Positions 13,541 through 24,420 of a stretch of DNA of 64,000 nt are shown here, in pieces. The translations under genes and the position numbers were made by a program. Below the pieces are notes generated by a model, which saw only the letters and a list, made by a program, of their open reading frames with translations, was not told where the DNA came from and made no database searches. Source of the stretch: Sinonovacula constricta (taxonomy: Eukaryota; Mollusca; Bivalvia; Cardiida; Solecurtidae); assembly GCA_007844125.1 (NCBI GenBank), contig CM017573.1:12023042-12087041 (forward strand), in the 5' to 3' direction. How positions within the stretch are numbered: the stretch's first letter is position 1; every line of letters begins with the position of its first letter.

Positions 13541-14124
13541 TGAATAGTGATTGCAGCAAGTAAAGTGTAAATATAAAATGGATTTTAACTTTTCAAAATT
13601 TTTATTACACTAACTATATTAGAATGGTCACGGCACAAAAACTCATGTGGAATGATTTTTCTTCTGTCGTTATGTCTGCCACATAACATAGTCTGCCCCT
13701 TAAGTTAGTCTGCCACATAACCTAGTCTGCCATACAACGTACTCTGCCACATAATCTATTCTTAATGAATTCTGGTACTGATATTATGCAAATGACAAAG
13801 CGATTCCATAATAGAAAATGCCGACATATTAGTCATAACATACCCACAGGACATCCTGGTTATATAGGATGCTATTTAATTAATTACTCGCTTACGAATA
13901 GACTTCGTTTATAAATCATGGAAGACTGTAATGGAAATAAAACAGACACTATACATAAATTATTATTCGTTTCTTATGCGAATCGAATTTACAGGACTCA
14001 GTTGCATTTTATTGTTTTAAGTGGTGCGCTATAGACGCCCTTAATTTCTATTTCTTTGTTTTTCATTGTATTTTTCCTTACAACCTGTTCAATGCATATG
14101 GAAACTCTTGTGGCGTGCAGAACT

Positions 14125-14203
14125 GTTGATGTGTACAAAGGGTGTTGACGTGTACAGAGTACTGGTGTGTACAAAGAGTTTTGATGTGTACAAAGAGTGC
14201 TGA
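14125..14203 (+). repeat. 19-bp tandem repeat, about 4 units
   Basis: Same unit as at 1911-2028 but two units shorter. Confidence 0.85.
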
Positions 14204-16024
14204 TAAAAATATTTTAGTGCCTTCCTGTATTTAATATTTCAAACTATAATAACTGAAGTACTGTTAAGTGCTACATCCAACAAGTTTACATAATAATAAC
14301 AATGCAACTTTTGATAATGTAAACATTCAGTTAAAAAGTGAGTGAAAACACATTTTCCTAGGACCAACTAGCAGTGTCCCAAACGTAGCAGTAGCTGTGT
14401 ACTGTATTGCAATTATTTATTGAAATATGACTTACTTAAGACATTGTCATCATATCAAATCCACTCAGTGGTGAATATAATATTTCAATAAAAATATTAC
14501 TAACCTGTGATACGTATTTTTCCTACGTCGGGCGTAAAACAAGTGGACTAAATTTCTGTATGACCAACGTTTCGTTCGTGTATAAGCACAAGATTCCGTC
14601 AAAACCCCGATCAAATCCCGAAAGCCCCCTCTACCCGATTTGCTGGATTCGGCCCAAAGAACATCGTCCAAAAGACAACTCGTCCACATAACTCTCGCGT
14701 CAAATTAATTTTGATTGTTCCGTTTATATTCTACTTTTTCATTTTTTGATCCAATTAAAAACTACAACCGGTGTTGTTTTTTATACTTAACTCTTGTTCA
14801 AACCATTCGACAACTAACTTTTTTCCATGGCATTTATGCATGCATTTGTATGTTGTATAGATGTATATTTCATCATTGTAGATTTATTATTCTCTCAAAT
14901 GCTGAAGGACAGAAAGGTCGCTATGTACCAACAATAATCGTATTCCCATTTCGCAAACTTTACTTTATAAATGACTTTCGTGGTTGTTGTTATTTTTGTT
15001 GTTATTGTAGTTGATGCTGGTGTTGTTTTTGTTGATGTTTGATGGATAATGTCTTTTTGCAAATAATTTTAATCATCTATGCGTATTTTGCTCATTACTA
15101 TTGCATTTTTTGTAGTCTGTTGTGACAAGCTATAAAACACGTGATATTGTTATTCTATGTTTATTTCTTGTAAATTAAATTATTACATTTTTGTTTCAAT
15201 CTTTAGTCACGATATGCGTCAATAATTTTAAATTTTAACCATAAAAATCCGGATAATACTCAAGTCCTAAAGGATGGATGAGAAGCTTGTGACATAAATT
15301 TGCATTAATAATTTATTTCGCCTAATTAACTGGGCAATCCGATAGCTTGATGCAGCTCCTGCAGCAACAATTTGCTCCTCAAATAAATCATTGCAAAGTG
15401 AAAAGGTCCACGACAATGCTGTTCATGTATCTAGATGCCGTTGATCTGTTTGACCAGTGAAGAATAAATCACAATTCGTCACTTGCAAACTGGTATTTTC
15501 TATATTAAATGAAATCGAAAATAGTTTTGTTATTGTATACTTACAAATTACAAACTACACAGTAAATGATTTGTTTAAATGAAAATTTTTAAGCACTCTT
15601 ACAAAGCGTGCAATTATATAATTTGAAAAACAACAACAACCCACAATAGCAACGTATATATCGCATATAAAGTCCCAATACAATGAATTATGTCACCAGC
15701 TTACTCAATGATACACCCGAGGGTTTTAATATATAAGAAAGATAGTGACTGACGCTTCGACTTTTGACATATCACGTAAAGCGGTATTAAGTTATAAAAC
15801 GACTCATTTACTGTCAGAAGACAAAATCAGATTACATTTTGTAGATACTTATAGATTCTGAGCTATCCGTTCAGGACTAGGATTATTAAACTGTACTGTA
15901 CTTTGCTAGCTTAACGTTCTTTGAACACCAAACAACAACAACAAAACAACAACAATACAACAACAACATCGTTTATTACATATATTTACACTTACAGTAC
16001 TGAAAATCACGAAATTGACAATTT

Positions 16025-16235
16025 TCCCGTTTCCACTCCGTTTCGTTTCCATTTCAGTTGGAAGCGTTTGCCGCTCCGTTTCCATTCCGCTTCCGTTGCG
16101 TTTCCGTTTCGTTTTATTCGCTTCCAGCGCTGCATTTCAAACGCTTCCAGCGTTTCTATCGTTTCTTCCGTTTCTACCGTTTCAAGCGTTCCGTTTCGCT
16201 CCGTTCCGATTTTGACTAAAAATTTCGTTTAATAA
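16025..16235 (+). repeat. Left subterminal CGTTTC-rich repeat block
   Basis: Just inside the left TIR, variants of CGTTTC, CCGTTTCCA and GCTTCCAGCG recur about every 6-15 bases. The same vocabulary recurs inside the right TIR. Clustered subterminal motifs are typical of transposase-binding regions in several DNA transposon groups; binding here is an inference. Confidence 0.7.
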
Positions 16236-16272
16236 ATTTCTAAAGGTAAAGTACTTCCGGTGTGTTTGCAAA

Positions 16273-16410
16273 ATGACGAAAGAAGTAAACATTCTAGGGA
16301 GAGGCAAAAGTCTTCCATCACATATAAAGGAATCGGCAGTAGATTGTTTGCGACGAGGATATTCAGTGTCAGTCACCCGGAGGGAAATTGCAGACAAAAA
16401 ATACCCTTAA
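16273..16410 (+). CDS. Short ORF resembling a paired-type helix-turn-helix N-terminus
   Basis: A 45-codon open frame starts at the ATG of 16273 and ends TAA at 16410. The segment VNILGRGKSLPSHIKES followed by RRGYSVSVTRREIA resembles the first helix-turn-helix of paired-like DNA-binding domains (G+xLP, then a hydrophobic helix, then a GY turn and a recognition helix). Such domains occur at the N-terminus of Tc1/mariner transposases, which fits the TA target duplication of the surrounding element. No second helix-turn-helix or catalytic region follows in frame. It may be a remnant, an exon, or chance. The resemblance was judged by eye. Confidence 0.35.
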   Translation: MTKEVNILGRGKSLPSHIKESAVDCLRRGYSVSVTRREIADKKYP

Positions 16411-16649
16411 CAACCAGCACCTGCAAATAATCCTCAAAATTCGGGGAGTGCAGTATTGAGAAGATGCCTACCTACTTGTCTTCGCCAGACGTCATATCCC
16501 GGAATAAACAAACAAGAAATAACTTTCAAATATGGTCCACACACACCCAGTATCCTAAAAAGTTACTTCTCTGTGACGTGTAAATCCGCAAAAAAGCGTA
16601 ATGGTGATCCGACCTTAAATAAGACGATATCACACACATTTTTTTTAAA

Positions 16650-16805
16650 ACTTGCCCCCGAACGTTTGCCCCCCGCCCCTATAAGTGCAGACCGGACGTT
16701 TGCCACCCCATCTCCCCTTCAAATAAAAAGGTCCTTCAAATAAAAAGGCCCAGCGTTTACCCCCATCCCCACTGCCAAAATAAAAAGGCGAATGTTTGCC
16801 CCTTT
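16650..16805 (+). repeat. Degenerate ACGTTTGCCCC / AAATAAAAAGG repeats
   Basis: ACGTTTGCC-like motifs occur at about 16663, 16693, 16752 and 16790, interspersed with AAATAAAAAGG at three positions. This is an irregular internal repeat of the 4-kb element. Confidence 0.5.
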
Positions 16806-18659
16806 CCGATATTTGTTATATGGCGGACTTTAGATTTAACGTCTCGCTGATAGTAACGTGTAATATCCAATAATTTTAGATAAGAATTACTCACTACAGT
16901 CACATTTCATGGTTAAAATGATTATCTCATATAAACATGAACATGTTGTTTTGTCGAAAACAGGCACATACATAAAGTCTCATAGAACAAACAACTTTCT
17001 TAGAAACAAGTGTGTGTTGTTGTGTTTTCGGTTTGCACATATTAGCGCCAATAAACGGCTGTTCACGCACTTATAACATGAAGTCGCTAATTATATCAAT
17101 GTGATTTTAATTTCTCCAAGGTTGTAACAAATAAATTCGGTGAACAAATAAATCATTAGATGCGGTGTAATTTCTTTCTGGAGAGGAGGGCTCTCTGGCT
17201 AACACTGCAACATCAAAGAATATTCTGGGAAACAATCGCCGGTCACTATCATTTGAAGTCGCCGAAAAGATTTTTTTTTGTTTCAAATTGACCGACCTAT
17301 TATTTCTCTCAATACTGTGCAACATGATATCGATCGATTATTGTTTTCAAGCTGCCATTTAGAAGAGAGAGAGGGTGTGAACGCTGGGTACTGTTTAGGG
17401 ATTAAAAACGGTAAGTACTCGTGAACGGCGTGTGCTATGAAAAAATATGCAACGTTATTGACGATTTACCTTCGCGGCATAAATATAAGTTCTAAAGGAA
17501 TGATAGTGGAGGGAGGAAACTATACTATGTAGTAATATTTCAGACTGCGCATGTTTTTACTTATATAAATGTCCTTACAAAAACTTTTTAGTCCTTTGAA
17601 TGATCATAAACTTTTAAAAAGGTATTATTTTTATTTAAGGTATGGATTAACTACAAAAGAATAGGCGAGCCATTGAAATAATACATTTGCAATAAACACG
17701 AGATGAAAATATACATTAGACTGTGTTCCTTGATGTGTCTTCTCTTGATAACATTATTTACAAAAACACGACAATTAATGTAGTATTTACTATAAGAAAT
17801 CCCCAATCCCCACATCCACGTTTCCTCTTCTTAAACTAAAAAATAGTGGGTGGGGAAAGGGTGCACCATTGTGGGTACTACTAAATATAGCGTTAGGTCC
17901 TTTTATGAGCCAAAAAAGACATCGTGCACCTTAGTGTTTTGTCCTTTTTGTTGTCCTCGCGTAAGTCAATGCATATTGCTCTTTAAAAGGTGAAGGTCAT
18001 AAACCACGCGACTGCCATAAGGTGACATTTTCAAACACAGCTGCATAGAGGATGCATGTGTTCTTGCGAAGTGGAAAAGACGCCAAAACACGGTCACACT
18101 TCCTGTCCACTAGACAAACAAGGTGTCATAAAACTGCCAATTAGCTTAATTAGTTGGGGTGTCCGCTCATGTCTTAAAATTAGGGATTCAATTAGAGAAG
18201 AACTTTATGATGACATGAACCCTACCCACGCGCATGGAGAAACATAATATCAATTTACAAAACGATATATTTTAAATTAATATATTTCTATCTTTAAATG
18301 GGTACAAAAATTAAGTACCCGGTAGGGCCCTCATTAGACCACATTTTGGCATAGAACATTCAAGACATGAATGGGAAAATGAGCCGTAGCCAGGCCTCAT
18401 TCAAATAGTTGCAAGTCAAGTAAAGTCAAAAGTTGTATGCAGATTCTTAATCGCGGTCCACGAATTCCGATTAATCCTATATATGTAACAGCGCATTATG
18501 GGAACTATGCATTTAGAAATAGGAATTTTGACAACATTGTCCAAATTTACAACATTGTTCATTATAAGATATATAACAATCAAGATTAGAAGCAGAAGAA
18601 ACTTTGCTTGACAAAGAGGCAAGATAAAATAAAATACATATCCATACCCCTGTAACTAA

Positions 18660-18850
18660 AGTAATGATGATGTAAATGACGGTGCTGCTGCTGCTACTGC
18701 TGCTTCTGCTGATAATGATGACGGTGATACCGATGCTGTTTATGATTATAATGTAAATGGTAATAACGGTCACGGTGATGCTGATGCTCATGACGATTAT
18801 GATGTAGATCGTGATGCCGGTGATGCTGCTTTTGATGATGATTAGTGGTG
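18660..18850 (+). repeat. Degenerate GAT/GCT trinucleotide-rich tract
   Basis: The tract is rich in GATGATG, GCTGCTGCT and GGTGATGCTGATGC. It is a decayed microsatellite inside the 4-kb element. Confidence 0.8.
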
Positions 18851-19794
18851 ATTATATAAGTAATATGGGATCCTGATGATGATCATGTGTGATCAGGTGA
18901 ATTTAATGGCGGTAATGATTATTATGTCTTTAATATTTATCGTGATGTAAGTTTTTATACGATTGTATACGTGCACTATTTGGCAATCTATGGTTATTCA
19001 GACGTTGAACTTTAGGATCATACTTGTCATTGGCTCTGAGTGCCGGGGAGGATGTTATTGGTTCTTGATTGGGTCACACCTTGCAATAATACATAGCATT
19101 GTTTGTTTGTTTTATGTGTAGTTGTTTTATGTTTTTTTGTGTTATATGAGATGTGTTACCTTCTTTTGGTTGAGGTTTAATTTCATTAAGTAACTTTATT
19201 TTGTACCACGCAATGCATTCTTTGTAAATGAAAAATACTTTAAGCAAGTATCACACAAAAATGATTGGCGTAGTTGATCCGGGAACGGACCATGCAGCTA
19301 CAAAGTAATTAGCGAAAATTCAAACTCGGGAAATGCTGCGACATTGCGCGCGCATACGTGTAATGACAGCTGTGTACACACTATCTTCATATGCCAAACA
19401 ATGAAGACTAAGAATGTCGATCCAAGGCGGATGTTAAGCTATTCATTGGAATTAATTAAAACATCAGTTTCGACAGAAACGCAATATTATAGTTAAATTG
19501 CGTGTTTTATCGTGCGGAGTGATTTTTAGTGCAGTTTCTGTTTTAACGGTACACGATGACTTGGACAACTCGTGCGGTTTCGGAACTGTAATGTACAAGT
19601 TTGATAAATACGATTTTTTGATAATAATTTATGTTATTTCTTTCTGCAGAGTACATATAAAAGCGCGTTTGTGTTGATAAATTGAAGCCAGTTATTGTGT
19701 TCGTTTAAATTTATTTCGTACCAAGAAACGGTTGAAATGTTACTATAAATAATCGGGTGACCTAGAAACGTTTGAAGCGGTAGTGAAAATAACT

Positions 19795-19988
19795 CTACCG
19801 TTACGAGCATTCCGATTTTTCCGTTTCTACCGTTTCTAGCGTTCCAAGCGCTCCGGTTATAGCGTTTATACCGTTTACACCGTTTCAAGCGTTTGTAGCG
19901 CTCCGTTGCATTTCCATTTCCACTCCGTTCCGTTTCCGTTTCAACAGGAAACGAAAAACGTTTCATTTCCATTTCCACTCCGTTCCGT
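19795..19988 (+). repeat. Right subterminal CGTTTC-rich repeat block
   Basis: CGTTTC, CCGTTTACACC and CGTTTCAAGCG variants recur up to the right TIR. CGTTTC lies on the plus strand at both ends, so these blocks are direct relative to each other although the TIRs are inverted. Confidence 0.7.
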
Positions 19989-21249
19989 TTGTCAATTTCA
20001 TGATTTTCAGTACTGTAATCAGCTAAATGTATTGAGCAAGGTTGTAATCTTTGTTAAAGTGTATGCACTGATATGGTTATTTAGTTGACCATTGTGGCTT
20101 GTGAAGAATCGGGTATTTCTTTTCTTAAATCACATCATTTACCACTTTTACATTCACAATATCACATATATATGTCCCTGAGAAATCCTTACATTTCAAT
20201 GCATTCAATAAACCCTTAAATGTGATAATATGTGAAGTTATCGACTGTCAAATTTCCAAGTCAGAGGTCAAACACCTTCAAGATCACACCACCAAAAAAA
20301 TAAATTGTCAAAATCTTGGACGATCGAGAGTTTGAAGAATTATTAAAAGATGTAACAGACAGCAATGAAAAAAGTAGCAGATAGGGAACAAGCTTTTGTC
20401 GTAGCATTGCATAGCAGAATAGAGATAGTTTGTCAGTAACAATTCAGTTACTTCAAACTGGCACATATCCTTAAGAGTACACTTCCTCGATCTGTTATAA
20501 TGCAACCAGTAGCGAGATATCATTTACAATTATCGTTTAGCATACTTTTTGCCATTATAAGAAACCGAACTCTCCTGTTAATTGTTACATTTTTTTTAAG
20601 ACCATGGCCTTTGAGGCGCCTTGGATGTCTCACATCCTAGATCTTTATTGTCTTTCAAGGGAATAAATCGTCCATTGATCATCGACCAAGCTGTCAGAAG
20701 ACGCTTCCACCACACTGAAGGAATTACCTCCATCGTGAGGTATGACGTCATCCAGAAGACAAATGTCTGGCATGTTGCCATCAACAAGACTCGGAAAGGT
20801 TTAGCTGTATCTTCTGTCTGTCTCGAGGTTTCAAAATGTCAATCACAAGCATATGTATTTTCCATATTAAGTAAAACATAAAACATATTCAGTATTTTTT
20901 GTTTAATGGTCATTCCATAAAAAAACTTGTGGAATTTACGAAAATAAGTTTTGTACTTAATTGAAAAGAAATTTTAGAAATAATAAAAAAAATGATTTAG
21001 ATACCGTTGTGCCATTGGATTCATCATTAATTATCGATTGAACGAACCTTTCATGCTTAGCTGATCAGTCTGCATACATATCGTTATGCATGTAGGATTT
21101 CATGAATATTTCTTGACCACGTGACTATTGTGTTAGCATTATGTAGGTGGTTTTACAAATCATGTATTAATCCAAAAGAACCTCATTCATGTAACAGTAC
21201 TTGAAAAAGATACCGATTCTAAAAATAAAAATAAAGTGAAAATACAGAT

Positions 21250-21560
21250 CTTTTAAATAAGGTAAATAAGGAAAGGTCCTATCAAAATTTCCACAGATTT
21301 TTAAATTTTATCTACCTGTAGAGAAAGGCAAATAACGTAAATGTGAATGTGACAAAAACACAGCGACAAGACATAACACACACACACAAAACACCATCAG
21401 TAATATCCTTGGAACGGACAGTCGGCAAAAGGGCCGACTGGGGTGCTTAAACCTGATTTGTGGAGCGCTCCAACCTCGCTCTTCCTGGAGGTTTTTCTAT
21501 CAAATAAACGTGTAAACAAAAATATCCCGTCAAAGTGAAACCTGTTCTCTTTCTTGACAC
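21250..21560 (+). repeat. 3'-tail copy of the reverse-transcriptase element (duplicate)
   Basis: Paralogue of 5085-5400 within copy B, with the same GGGGTGCTTAAACCTG and ATATCCCGTCAAAGTG landmarks. Confidence 0.6.
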
Positions 21561-21989
21561 CAAACAGACACATCAATAACTAAACGCTTCCTCCCACACG
21601 TCAATCTTGATAAGTAACTTCCAAGGTTTAAACATTTTTTTTACTTTAAATTACCGCGTAGACGGTGTCGTTGGGGGTTCTAATGATTTGTGCAACAATG
21701 TTTCAATTCAAACTTAATTCACTATTCGTCGTGGTCGTAGAAGTTTTCTACTGGTGTAAGCAAGTTGGACTTGTGTTGGGTTTGCTGTATTTCTTTAATG
21801 ACTCATCACAGAGTTGTTCTTACTTTTACATTTGACTTGCATATGAATACATTTGCACTTTCCCTTTCCGAAGTTTGGTATATATTTCAAGGCTCCTTGC
21901 ACCGTCCCTTTCCGAAGTTTGGTATGTATTTGAAGGCTCCTTGCATCGTTCCTTTCCGAAGTTTGCATATTACATTTATGGTGTATCTT

Positions 21990-22150
21990 TTTGTGAATCC
22001 TATATAAAATAGTAAATAGTACGTCAGATTATGTATTATGATATTATGTATTTTGACGTTATGAGATCATAACATTCTTGTCATAACCCGATGAAGGCCT
22101 ATGGCCGAAACGTTGTTTTAAATAAACAATTATGTTCTGAAGTTTCACTT
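21990..22150 (+). mobile_element. Retroelement tail with hammerhead-like motif
   Basis: At 22088-22111 the sequence reads CCGATGA, then a GGCC/GGCC stem with a TAT loop, then GAAAC. A TTGTTT / AAACAA pairing with a TAAAT loop follows directly. This has the order of a hammerhead ribozyme core (CUGAUGA, stem II, GAAA, stem III). Minimal hammerheads are known in Penelope-like retroelements. The core U is replaced by C and I see no convincing stem I, so this would be a degenerate copy. It lies immediately after the break of duplication copy B. Confidence 0.35.
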
Positions 22151-22530
22151 CTTTTAATATATTATTAACTTTTCAAATAAAATCCAACAAAAGAAGTGAA
22201 ATACAGAAATCTGACAAAATACTGTTTCAACCTTTAACTTGTGTTTAGTGCTTGTTAAATTACTTTTGGCATATAAAATAATCGTGTACATTTAAAATCT
22301 TTACCAAGTCAACATAAATTAATCGCTAAAATATCAATGCATTAATCTTTAATCCTTTCCTGAAATTTCCTATGCATTATTTTAGACATATTAGAAATTC
22401 TGTACATTGAAAGTCTTTACCATGTCAACTTTGTTCAATCGCTGACGTATCAATGCATATGTTTGTTTAATATCTTAACTAACCCAAATGTCAACTTTGA
22501 TTTATGGCCGACATATCGAGTTTGTTTATT
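22150..22530 (+). repeat. Degenerate flank repeats of the receptor 3' region
   Basis: Forms of AATCGCTnACATATCAATGCAT recur at about 22320, 22440 and, beyond this stretch, at 22935, 30210, 32230 and 33245. At 32230 and 33245 they sit just downstream, in gene sense, of copies of the receptor's last exon. Confidence 0.45.
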
Positions 22531-22534
22531 TTTG

Positions 22535-22690
22535 CAAATTACCCTCGATGGTATTGCAGATTTGGAGGCAGACTGACTGATCACCACTTCATGAATATAA
22601 ACGCCGATTGAAATCTGAACAGAGTTGCTTAAGATGCAGGAGGTCTAGAAATTTGTACAGCGGTTTTATATTCAAATAAATATTGATGTG
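22535..22690 (-). pseudogene. Decayed copy of the receptor TM7 exon (copy 5)
   Basis: Read on the minus strand, the sequence gives TNF-stop-TSCILSNSV, which aligns with [13 protein letters not shown] of the intact exon at 33330-33460. Nucleotide similarity continues through the GATTGAAATCTGAACAGAG landmark (intact exon: GATTTGAATTCTGAGCAGA). Stops and frameshifts rule out function. It pairs with 23195-23325 as part of a roughly 700-bp tandem duplication (22440-22870 and 23170-23540). Confidence 0.55.
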
Positions 22691-22960
22691 GTATTGAAAT
22701 GTTTAATTGATTTAAAACTGTTAGACATGCACTGGGGTTTGCTTAGTGAACGGATTTATTTATTTTTTTCTCATAAATAAAGCTTTTATTTGTCAAGGCC
22801 TTTGACTTCTAAAGTGAGTTATAATACAATGAAGGAATTACCACATAGCATGATGTCAGCAATAGCATGATTATTTCAATAATGATGTAGTTTAGAAAAG
22901 TTTACTTGATATAAAACTGGAACTAAGTTAACGTTGATTAATCGCTAACATATCAATGTA

Positions 22961-22962
<2 letters not shown>

Positions 22963-23054
<92 letters not shown>

Positions 23055-23056
23055 AT
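22963..23056 (+). repeat. (GT)n then (GTGC)n microsatellite
   Basis: A long GT run changes to GTGC repeats and then to degenerate TTTGTGTTGTG and TTGTTG tracts up to about 23175. The Cys/Val-rich open frames are by-products. Confidence 0.97.
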
Positions 23057-23194
23057 GCGTAAATATGCGTGGGTGGGTGTGTTTGTGGGTGTGTGTGTTT
23101 GTGTTGTGTGTTTGTGTTGTGTGTTTGTGTTGTTGTTTTTTGTGTTTTTTTGTTGTTGTTGTTGTTGTTGTTTTTAGTAATTACCAAAGTCAAT

Positions 23195-23325
23195 TTTGTT
23201 TATTTTTGCACTCTCGATGGTATTGCAGGCAAGGAGGAAACCTGACTGATCATGAATCCAAACGCAGATTGAAATCTGAACTGAGTCGCTAAAGATGTTG
23301 AAGATCCTAAATTTGTACAGCGGTG
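23195..23325 (-). pseudogene. Decayed copy of the receptor TM7 exon (copy 4)
   Basis: On the minus strand CTN, then after a frameshift IFNIFSDSV, aligns with [14 protein letters not shown] of the intact exon. It has the same landmarks as copy 5, including TTTGTACAGCGG for TTTGTGCAGCTG. Confidence 0.55.
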
Positions 23326-23605
23326 ATATATTTAAATTCAATATTGGTGTTGTATGGATACATTTACTTTATACAAAACTGTAAAACATGCAAATTAGAC
23401 AGGAGTTTGCTTAGTGAGCAGATTTATTCAACTTTCTCATAAATAAAGCTTTCATTTGTCATCGCCAATGTTTTTTAGGGATAGAGTCATAATATCAAGG
23501 AAGTACCACACAACGTGATCACAGCAACAAGAAAATTGTCTAACAATTCAATTCAGGGCCGTGTTTGCACATATTGATGATGTACTGAGGAGTTTCAAAT
23601 GCGCA

Positions 23606-23650
23606 TGGAGGCGCTCGTTGCGTAGTGGTAGAGGCTTCGATTTGTAACTC
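23606..23650 (+). repeat. Partial tRNA-like (A-box) sequence
   Basis: GCTCGTTGCGTAGTGG followed by TAGAGGC resembles the D-arm of a tRNA. No anticodon or T-arm half follows, so at most this is the head fragment of a tRNA-derived repeat. Confidence 0.25.
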
Positions 23651-23759
23651 ATTCGAAAATCAATCAAAATCAAATGAAATCAAATCAAATTTATAAATAG
23701 TTTGAAAACCGCCACCACGTTTTTAAATCTCTCCGCCTAAATGCTGCTCCATGAAAGTA

Positions 23760-24420
23760 AAGTCAAAACCTTAAGTCCTTTTTACATTGAGAAACCAAAA
23801 CAAACGTCAAAATCTCACAGAACGCACCAGTCACCAATTTGTTCCAAAACAAGAACATATGACAAGGACGTATGAGCATTGCAACATATACAGGTACCAG
23901 ACCCCGAAAAGGCACATGCAAGCCAAATGTAAAAGTAAGAACAAATCTGTGTTGAGGCATTAAACAAAAATAGCAAACCCAACAGTTACCGCTTTGAAAA
24001 AGTCAGTCGGCAAAGAGGACCAACTGGGGTGCTAAACCGGTTTTACAAAAGTCGGGAGTTAATGAATGTTAGTTAAAACTATACTTGCAAATGCAATAAA
24101 TTATCAGACATATTAACAACATTGTACACAAGCCTAATTCCTCAGAAATAAATAGTAAGTGTTCTTAAAGAGAGATCAGTTTAAGCAAAAACAGTCCGAA
24201 CGTTGGCGTAAAGAAGGATCTACTTAATGACGTCATAAGATCAAAATGTGACGTCGTTTAAAACAAAGATGAACAATTTTCGAACACGGCGTTATATATT
24301 TCAAAAGAACAAAAAGTATTTAATCATGTAAATCAACGAGATAAAAATTTAGTATCGTTCAGAGATCTAAGGTAATGAGATTCTTAAATGAGCATATAGT
24401 AGCTGAGGATTAATCTAATA
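23760..24420 (+). repeat. Reverse-transcriptase element tail copy
   Basis: AAGCCAAATGTAAAAGTAAG and AGTCAGTCGGCAAAGAGG match, in part inverted, the sequence near 5600-5680. The GAGAGATCAGTTTAAGC block matches 5980-6020. It is non-coding. Confidence 0.5.

Larger units (their letters stand above)
15995..20015 (+). mobile_element. 4.0-kb DNA element with 27-bp TIRs and TA target duplication
   Basis: The left end (15995-16021) and the reverse complement of the right end (19989-20015) both read CAGTACTGAAAATC-A-GAAATTGACAA, with one difference (C or T). The element is flanked by TA at 15993-15994 and 20016-20017. The paralogous site in copy A (3850-3851) has one TA and no element. TA duplication with CAGT termini is the signature of the Tc1/mariner-IS630 group. 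No complete transposase with a DDE/D catalytic core was found; the only candidate is a 45-residue paired-like segment at 16273. The interior 16820-18650 and 18860-19790 shows nothing recognisable, so this may be non-autonomous or decayed. Confidence 0.88.
12175..21988 (+). repeat. Segmental duplication, copy B, split by an insertion
   Basis: This copy matches 1-5821 through 15994 and again from 20018 to 21988; the gap is the element at 15995-20015. After 21988 the copies diverge. Copy B has five 49-bp units where copy A has four, and about four 19-bp units where copy A has six. The two copies share the same orientation and start 12174 bases apart. Confidence 0.93.

Noticed and set aside
17107..17325. 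hAT-like dimerisation segment inside the 4-kb element (minus strand)
   Set aside because: FDVAVLAREPSSPERNY recalls the hAT C-terminus only loosely, and the TA target duplication does not fit hAT elements, which make 8-bp duplications.
19634..19978. 114-codon minus ORF with ETERNGNGNATERYKR-like repeats
   Set aside because: It translates the subterminal CGTTTC repeats of the 4-kb element.
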